Part shown: in pieces, positions 55,425-60,963 of the stretch
How the letters are laid out: each line of letters starts with the position of its first letter
Position numbering within the stretch: position 1 is the first letter of the stretch
Source: Desulfobacca sp.
Lineage (GTDB): Bacteria; Desulfobacterota; Desulfobaccia; Desulfobaccales; Desulfobaccaceae
Length of the DNA stretch: 60,963 nt
Direction of reading: 5' to 3'
NCBI GenBank assembly: GCA_028695935.1
Contig: JAQVHY010000003.1
Location: 1-60,963 of the forward strand
The notes under the pieces: generated by a model
Databases searched by the model: none
What the model was told of the DNA's origin: nothing
The model's input: the letters and a program-made list of their open reading frames with translations, nothing else
Translations under genes and position numbers: made by a program

Positions 55425-57178
55425 CTTCTCCTTAGACAGGCCAGCATGGTCTGCAGGCGATGGACATAGGTATGTTCTTTCAGCACCCGCCGTCGTCCGC
55501 GCTCGATGACCCGTTGCCGCTGCCGGGGGTGGCTCAGATAAAAGCGGGCTAATTCGGGAATTTCTCCCGGATGGTGATAACAGATTACCTCGTCGCCGAT
55601 GCGAAAGAGTTCCCCCAATTGCTCTTTATAATCGGTTAAGAGAAAGCCGCCGGCGGCCGGCACATCAAACACCCGCTGATTGACGGCCGTTTTCATTTGC
55701 AGGCTGGTGGCATTGAAGTTAATCTTGGAAGCGGCATAGACCAACGGCAGTTCATCATAATAATTGACTTCCGGACGCAGTTGGAAAGGCGGCGACAACA
55801 GCTCCTGCCAGCCGCGGTCACCATAGATGACCGGGGTAGCCAGACTTAACTGGCGGACTCGCTCCAGACGATAATCACGGGTACTGGCCCAGACCAGAGC
55901 CGCCTCTAAGTCATTTTCTTGCTGATCGCCGTAATATTGCCAACCGGGATGGGCCTCGAGACCCGCCTTCACCACCAGCCGGGCCAGCGGCTGGTAAGGA
56001 TGCTGTCGAACCACTGTTAACAACTCCTGGAATAACTCCTGAAAAGATTGGTTTGCGGGGAGTCGGGATAGCTTTTGCTGCACCACTCCCACCATGGAGT
56101 TGCCCACAAAGCTGACCGGGGCCTGCCAGGGTTTACCTTCCGGCACCGAGCGGGGCCGGAAGATGGCCGGATCCGTTGCCAAAGGCAGTTCATATACCTG
56201 GTCAAACCCCAAATCCTTGACGTCCGGCAAGTAGTCCCGATCCCAAACAAAAATGGAACACAGATCGCTGACCGGCCCCTGGTAAAGGTTAAGAATCAGA
56301 CGGGGACTATCAACATACCAGGAAACCGATGGCACCCGACAGCGATGGAAGGTTTCCATCAGCATCCCTTCTCGATCAAATCCCAGATGATTAACCGTAA
56401 AGATCAGATCAGGGGAGAAGCTCCCTACTTCCTGCAAGATGCGCCGAAGGATCTCGCCACCCTGTTCCCGGCGTTTATCGATCAGTACCAGGTGGCACTG
56501 GTGCCCCAGATGTTTAAAAGCCCGCAGGATTTCGGGGATGAGAAAATAGTCGGTATTGAGGATCAGCACCCGCAGGCTCTCCTGGTCCAGACCGCGGCGG
56601 CGGACCGGCAGGGGGCCGCAGGTTCCCCGCAAACCTTCAATGAGCTGCTGGTAAAAGCTGTTTTCGGCCCGCAAGGAGGGGGGATGGCCCCAGAAATTGA
56701 GACGCCGCCCATTGCCCTGGGGCAACTGAGCGTTAAGGTGTTGGAGCAGGGTCGGCGGATCGTCATGGACCAACAACGCGGTGCCAGGCCGGGTGAGAAG
56801 GGGGGCAAGATCAACGCTGCGCAGGGCCGCGGTTAAAATATCCTGGCGCTTCTCTACCACCAGCAATGGTCGTTCGGCCGGAAGGTTATCTATCAGACGC
56901 AGCAGATGATAGCCCAATCCCAGCCCCAGGGCCACTATCGGCAGGTGGTCTTCAAACCGGGCCTGCTTTACCAAGACCTCCGCTTCTTTCCAGGGGTCAT
57001 GGGCGCTATGGAGGGTTACTGCCCTACCCTCTTCACCCCAAACCCGCAGGGCTGGAGGAGAGCCTGAGATGGTCTCGGTAGCCGCCTCTGGCGGTTCTTC
57101 CTCCGGCAAGGGCGGCAACAGATCCACCCCCGGCGGCCGGGCCTGCAACAGGCTGAAATTGCTTTGCCAGAACGACAT
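55418..57178 (-). CDS. Maf-like N-terminal domain fused to CgeB/DUF3880-type glycosyltransferase
   Basis: TLHSAHDPWKEAEVLVKQ, VALGLGLGYHLLRLI; C-terminal VFDVPAAGGFLLTDYKEQLGELFRIGDEVICY. Confidence 0.82.
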   Translation of the reverse strand: MSFWQSNFSLLQARPPGVDLLPPLPEEEPPEAATETISGSPPALRVWGEEGRAVTLHSAHDPWKEAEVLVKQARFEDHLPIVALGLGLGYHLLRLIDNLPAERPLLVVEKRQDILTAALRSVDLAPLLTRPGTALLVHDDPPTLLQHLNAQLPQGNGRRLNFWGHPPSLRAENSFYQQLIEGLRGTCGPLPVRRRGLDQESLRVLILNTDYFLIPEILRAFKHLGHQCHLVLIDKRREQGGEILRRILQEVGSFSPDLIFTVNHLGFDREGMLMETFHRCRVPSVSWYVDSPRLILNLYQGPVSDLCSIFVWDRDYLPDVKDLGFDQVYELPLATDPAIFRPRSVPEGKPWQAPVSFVGNSMVGVVQQKLSRLPANQSFQELFQELLTVVRQHPYQPLARLVVKAGLEAHPGWQYYGDQQENDLEAALVWASTRDYRLERVRQLSLATPVIYGDRGWQELLSPPFQLRPEVNYYDELPLVYAASKINFNATSLQMKTAVNQRVFDVPAAGGFLLTDYKEQLGELFRIGDEVICYHHPGEIPELARFYLSHPRQRQRVIERGRRRVLKEHTYVHRLQTMLACLRRSW

Positions 57179-57245
57179 CAGCGATTCTCCCCACCACGCA
57201 GTAGAGTCTGGGCCCGCCGGTTATCGGGCCGCAGGATTAATACAG

Positions 57246-57273
57246 TTTTCTGTTTTTAGTTTTCTGTTTTCTG
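57246..57273. repeat. Heptanucleotide array (ttttctg tttttag ttttctg ttttctg)
   Basis: Four 7-nt units read directly. Confidence 0.9.
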
Positions 57274-57460
57274 TTGAGATGCTTAATCTAATCAATCTGT
57301 TAAGTAATAAATTTGTTGCATTTGAATGAAAACTTGGTATAAGCAGATTCCCAGGGTGACGGTCGGAACGGATTTTGTAGAGCTGAGGACAGATCTCGGG
57401 CACTCAAAATTTCCTGATCGGTGGGAATTATCATGACAAGGTGTTGGTCGCCCCCTGATG

Positions 57461-58033
57461 CTACCCTTGGACCCGAACCAGCAATTCCCGCGCCTCGATA
57501 TTATCCGGCTCAAAAATTAGAATCCGCTCCAGCAAGTCCACCGCGTCCTCGACCTTACCCTGTCGAACATAGATGTCGGCCAGACTCTGGAGCATCTTTA
57601 GATCAGCAGGGCGGCGATCCAGGTGAGAGCGCAGGGCGCCGGCCGCCAGTTCTAGACTTTCGGGCTCCTCCCCGGTGGCCAGGATTCCCTTTAAGGCCTC
57701 AAGATTGTCGGGATTTCGTTCCCAGGCAGCTTGAAACCACTGCCGAGCCTCCGGTAATTGACCAATCGACTGGGCTGCCTGGCCCAGACCGTAAAGCGCC
57801 TGGTCATCCTCGGGCTTCAAGGCCAACGCGGCCTCAAAATAGTTTCGTGCCTCGTGGGGCTGATTTTCCTTTAAGGCGATCACCCCCAAACCAACCAGAG
57901 GTCGGGGATCTTGAAGGCCTTCCTGGCGGGCCTGGTTGAGATACTGGGAGGCCCGATCCAATTGGCCGACCGCAGTGTAACATTCACCTAATTCCTGATA
58001 AATCTCGAATCGTAGAGCCTGGTGGCCGCTCAT
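57461..58033 (-). CDS. Tetratricopeptide-repeat protein
   Basis: Repeated TPR units (LYGLGQAAQSIGQLPEARQWFQAAWERNPDNLEALKG, MLQSLADIYVRQGKVEDAVDLLERILIFEPDN). Confidence 0.87.
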   Translation of the reverse strand: MSGHQALRFEIYQELGECYTAVGQLDRASQYLNQARQEGLQDPRPLVGLGVIALKENQPHEARNYFEAALALKPEDDQALYGLGQAAQSIGQLPEARQWFQAAWERNPDNLEALKGILATGEEPESLELAAGALRSHLDRRPADLKMLQSLADIYVRQGKVEDAVDLLERILIFEPDNIEARELLVRVQG

Positions 58034-58397
58034 TAAAATCCCCCGGCTGGATCAGATTTGTTTACGGTATTTTCTGCAAAATGAGTACCACAATCGACCA
58101 TTAAATAACTCCTCGATTTAATTATGTATATTAAAAAATCCCTATAATTTCCCTGCGGCTCACCGGCAAGATCTACCGACCTGGCGAGGGCGGTTGGGCA
58201 AGATCCAGCCGGTTTCTCCGCTGGCATTGAGATAATATTGATAGATCGCCTCCTTAGGCCCCCTACCCTATCCCGCGAACCTAATTTATCGGAATATGCT
58301 GATTAATCCGTAAAGGTAATTGTGCCCTAATTTACAATCTGCTATAATACCTCCCATTAATTTAGGAGTAATTAGCAGATGATCGGGGATCATCAGT

Positions 58398-59699
58398 ATG
58401 CTTGAATTAATTGTTGAGAAACTGCGGGAGCTTAGCGACGAACGCCGCCAGGCCATCCTGACCCGGTCGCGAGAAGATATTTCCGCGGTGCTGGATGATG
58501 TCAAAAAGATCGTCGAGGCGGTTCGGAAGCGGGGAGATACTGAAGCCCTGGAAATCTACGGGGATTATAAGCATAATCTGTGTCCCGACGACTTGGTGGT
58601 CAAACCCGCAGAAATTGAGGCGGCTTATAATTCTCTCGACCCTAAAATAATTGAGGCCCTGCAGCTTGCCGCGGCCAACATAGAAAAATTCCACCAGGCC
58701 CAGGTCGAAAGGGAAATGTGGTCCATTGAGGTGCGGCCCGGCATCCTGGCAGGACGACTCTATCGCCCCCTGGAGCGGGTGGGTTGCTATATTCCCGGCG
58801 GCCTAGCCAAATATCCGTCCACCGTGCTGATGACCATTATTCCGGCCCGGGTGGCGGGGGTGCGGGAAATAATCGCCTGCACGCCCCCTGACCAGGGTAT
58901 GGTGGTCCATAGTGCCACCCTGGCCGCGGCGCATCTGGCCGGGGCCCAGCAGATCTATAAGATCGGCGGACCCTGGGCCATCGCGGCTATGGCTTATGGC
59001 ACCAACCTGGTCCCCAAGGTAGATAAAATCGTCGGCCCGGGCAATAAGTACGTCACGGCCGCCAAGCTGTTGGTGTTCGGCGAGGTGGCCATTGATTCCC
59101 CGGCCGGCCCCAGTGAGGCCTTGATCCTGGCCGATGACCGCGCCGAACCCCGCTTAGTGGTGGCGGATTTCTTATCCCAGGCCGAACACGACCCGGACGC
59201 CTCGGCAGTTTTGGTGACAACTTCAGAGAGGTTGGCACAGCAGGTGGTGGAGGCCATAATTGCCGAATTCCCGCGCTTGCCCCGCCAGGAGATTTTACAG
59301 GCCGCCATTAACCACCATTCAGCCATCCTGGTAGCGCACGACCTGCCTGAAGCCCTGGAGTTTGTCAATCTCTATGCCCCGGAACACCTGCAGATTCTCA
59401 CCCGTGAGCCTTTCGAGGTGCTGCCCCGCATCCGTCACGCCGGCTCCATCTTCCTGGGACCATATGCACCTATCCCCGCGGGTGATTATGCCTCCGGCAC
59501 CAATCATGTCCTCCCGACCGGACAGTGCGCCCGCATGTTTTCCGGACTGTCGGTGGACGATTTTATCAAGAAACCCACGTTTCAACATTTGTCTTTTGAG
59601 GGCCTGCAATCCATTAAGGAGGCGGTAATCATCCTGGCCGAAGCCGAGGGTCTGCCCCTCCATGCCCGAACCATTGCGGAACGTTTCCGATATGCCTGA
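58398..59699 (+). CDS. hisD: Histidinol dehydrogenase
   Basis: VGCYIPGGLAKYPSTVLMTIIPARVAGV, KIVGPGNKYVTAAKLLVFG, DSPAGPSEALILAD. Confidence 0.97.
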   Translation: MLELIVEKLRELSDERRQAILTRSREDISAVLDDVKKIVEAVRKRGDTEALEIYGDYKHNLCPDDLVVKPAEIEAAYNSLDPKIIEALQLAAANIEKFHQAQVEREMWSIEVRPGILAGRLYRPLERVGCYIPGGLAKYPSTVLMTIIPARVAGVREIIACTPPDQGMVVHSATLAAAHLAGAQQIYKIGGPWAIAAMAYGTNLVPKVDKIVGPGNKYVTAAKLLVFGEVAIDSPAGPSEALILADDRAEPRLVVADFLSQAEHDPDASAVLVTTSERLAQQVVEAIIAEFPRLPRQEILQAAINHHSAILVAHDLPEALEFVNLYAPEHLQILTREPFEVLPRIRHAGSIFLGPYAPIPAGDYASGTNHVLPTGQCARMFSGLSVDDFIKKPTFQHLSFEGLQSIKEAVIILAEAEGLPLHARTIAERFRYA

Positions 59700-59839
59700 A
59701 AGTGCGACGGGCGACCCCGCACGCCGATAACCGTCTGGGCTTGTAAATGTTATAACCATGACGTATAATTGAATTTAGATTAATAATTTTTCAGCTGGGT
59801 TAGTCACCTGGCGGAGGCAACTCTCCGGGAGGGGAGACC

Positions 59840-60658
59840 GTGCAGAAAGGCAAAGTGGTAGCTGCCATTGAGCTGGCCGAGATTGCTGATGTCCAGAGCC
59901 GGCCAGACCATCGGATGATTGATATTGACAAGGTCGGAGTGAAAAATATCTCCTATCCGATTGTCGTCCTCGATAAATATAACGGCACCCAGAACACGGT
60001 GGCGCGTATCAATGTTTATGTTAACTTGCCCTATCGCCATAAGGGCACCCATATGAGCCGGTTTATCGAAATTTTAAGTGAATGTCGCCGCAATATTAGT
60101 ATCAAGAATATCTCAAATATCTTGGAAGAGACCCGGCGGCGTCTCAATGCCCATTCCGCGCATATCGAGCTGACCTTCCCCTATTTTATTGAAAAAGAGG
60201 CCCCGGTGACCGGTTCCCGCGGTCTGATGGAGTATATCTGTTCTATCAAGGGGTCGTTGAATTCAGATGGCCATATCGACCTGTTGGTCGGCGTTAAAGT
60301 GCCGATCACCACGCTCTGTCCCTGTTCCAAAGAGATCAGCCGGGTTGGGGCCCATAACCAGCGGGGCGAGGTCCGGGTCCAGGTCCGGTTTAAGAAGTTC
60401 TTCTGGATTGAGGACCTTATCCGAGTGATCGAAGAATCAGCCTCTTGTGAGGTTTATGCCTTACTGAAACGCCCGGACGAAAAGTACGTCACCGAACATG
60501 CTTATGCCAATCCCCGGTTTGTTGAGGATGTGGTGCGCGAAATCGCCCTCAAGCTTGATAAGATGAACAATTTTACCTGGTACTCCATAGATTCCGAAAA
60601 CTTCGAATCAATCCACAACCACTCCGCCTACGCCTATATCGAATCCCATAAAGTGTAA
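59840..60658 (+). CDS. folE2: GTP cyclohydrolase FolE2 (type IB)
   Basis: HKGTHMSRFIEIL, VKVPITTLCPCSKEIS, GAHNQRGEVRVQVRF; GTG start with gggagggg upstream. Confidence 0.94.
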   Translation: MQKGKVVAAIELAEIADVQSRPDHRMIDIDKVGVKNISYPIVVLDKYNGTQNTVARINVYVNLPYRHKGTHMSRFIEILSECRRNISIKNISNILEETRRRLNAHSAHIELTFPYFIEKEAPVTGSRGLMEYICSIKGSLNSDGHIDLLVGVKVPITTLCPCSKEISRVGAHNQRGEVRVQVRFKKFFWIEDLIRVIEESASCEVYALLKRPDEKYVTEHAYANPRFVEDVVREIALKLDKMNNFTWYSIDSENFESIHNHSAYAYIESHKV

Positions 60659-60864
60659 TGACTAGGGTTGGATCTGACCCTCAACAAAACAAGAGCAGAT
60701 TATACCTGACACTGGGAAATGTAACTTTAAAGGTCGTCAGGGTCTTTTATATAGCTATTATTTCAATATCAGAGCCCTCTTAAAAATTTAATAAGGTATG
60801 ATATAGAGCAGGTATACGTCATAAGCGGACATATTATTCCGAGCGTAATATTGATTAACCTCAA

Positions 60865-60922
60865 AATGTAGAACCGCCCACCTCGGCGGTTCAGGCGCCA
60901 CCGCTCTCGGCAGCGCTACATT
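60865..60922. other. Potential three-way-junction structured element
   Basis: aatgtag...ctacatt closing stem; internal gaaccgcc-cacct(c)-ggcggttc hairpin and gcgc-ca-ccg-ctct-cgg-ca-gcgc hairpin. Confidence 0.5.
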
Positions 60923-60963
60923 AAGCTATTTCCTGCACTGAGTGTTAATTGCTTATGCCTTGA

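Noticed and set aside
56075-56836. 253-aa plus-strand ORF
   Set aside because: Antisense shadow of the Maf/CgeB-like glycosyltransferase gene; low-complexity translation with no family features.
58033-58227. 64-aa ORF just upstream of the TPR gene
   Set aside because: Abuts the TPR start but the translation is unconvincing and overlaps the putative structured leader; insufficient support.
1-60963. tRNA, rRNA, prophage or integron features
   Set aside because: No recognisable tRNA cloverleaf, rRNA segment, integrase or phage structural gene was seen by eye; a tRNAscan/Infernal run would be decisive.

Overview
The window looks like a chromosomal segment of a sulfate-reducer-type deltaproteobacterium (Desulfobacca/Syntrophobacterales-like). 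That assignment is inferred from gene content only. Most of it is dense housekeeping sequence: recD2, zapB/zapA, 6S RNA, rny, a ymdB-like gene, sucCD, queH, cobA-hemD, a UvrD-type helicase, secDF, purQ, hom, glyQS, folC, hisD and folE2. Accessory or less ordinary parts are: (i) two heterodisulfide-reductase-like flavin/Fe-S loci without HdrB/HdrC in view, one with a tandem MvhD pair whose upstream member appears to lack a canonical start codon; (ii) a RAYT transposase surrounded by nine REP-like palindromes, some duplicated together with the 3' end of a neighbouring gene; (iii) a translationally coupled GT9/CgeB-like glycosyltransferase operon built from a duplicated two-gene module with Maf-like N-terminal domains; (iv) a MalQ-GH13 fusion of 1204 aa; (v) a TauE/SafE protein whose halves are about 69% identical; (vi) recurrent 7-nt-period intergenic arrays, two of which abut start codons; (vii) an MNT/HEPN pair. 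No rRNA, tRNA or CRISPR array was recognised. All family assignments come from reading the translations; no database search was run.
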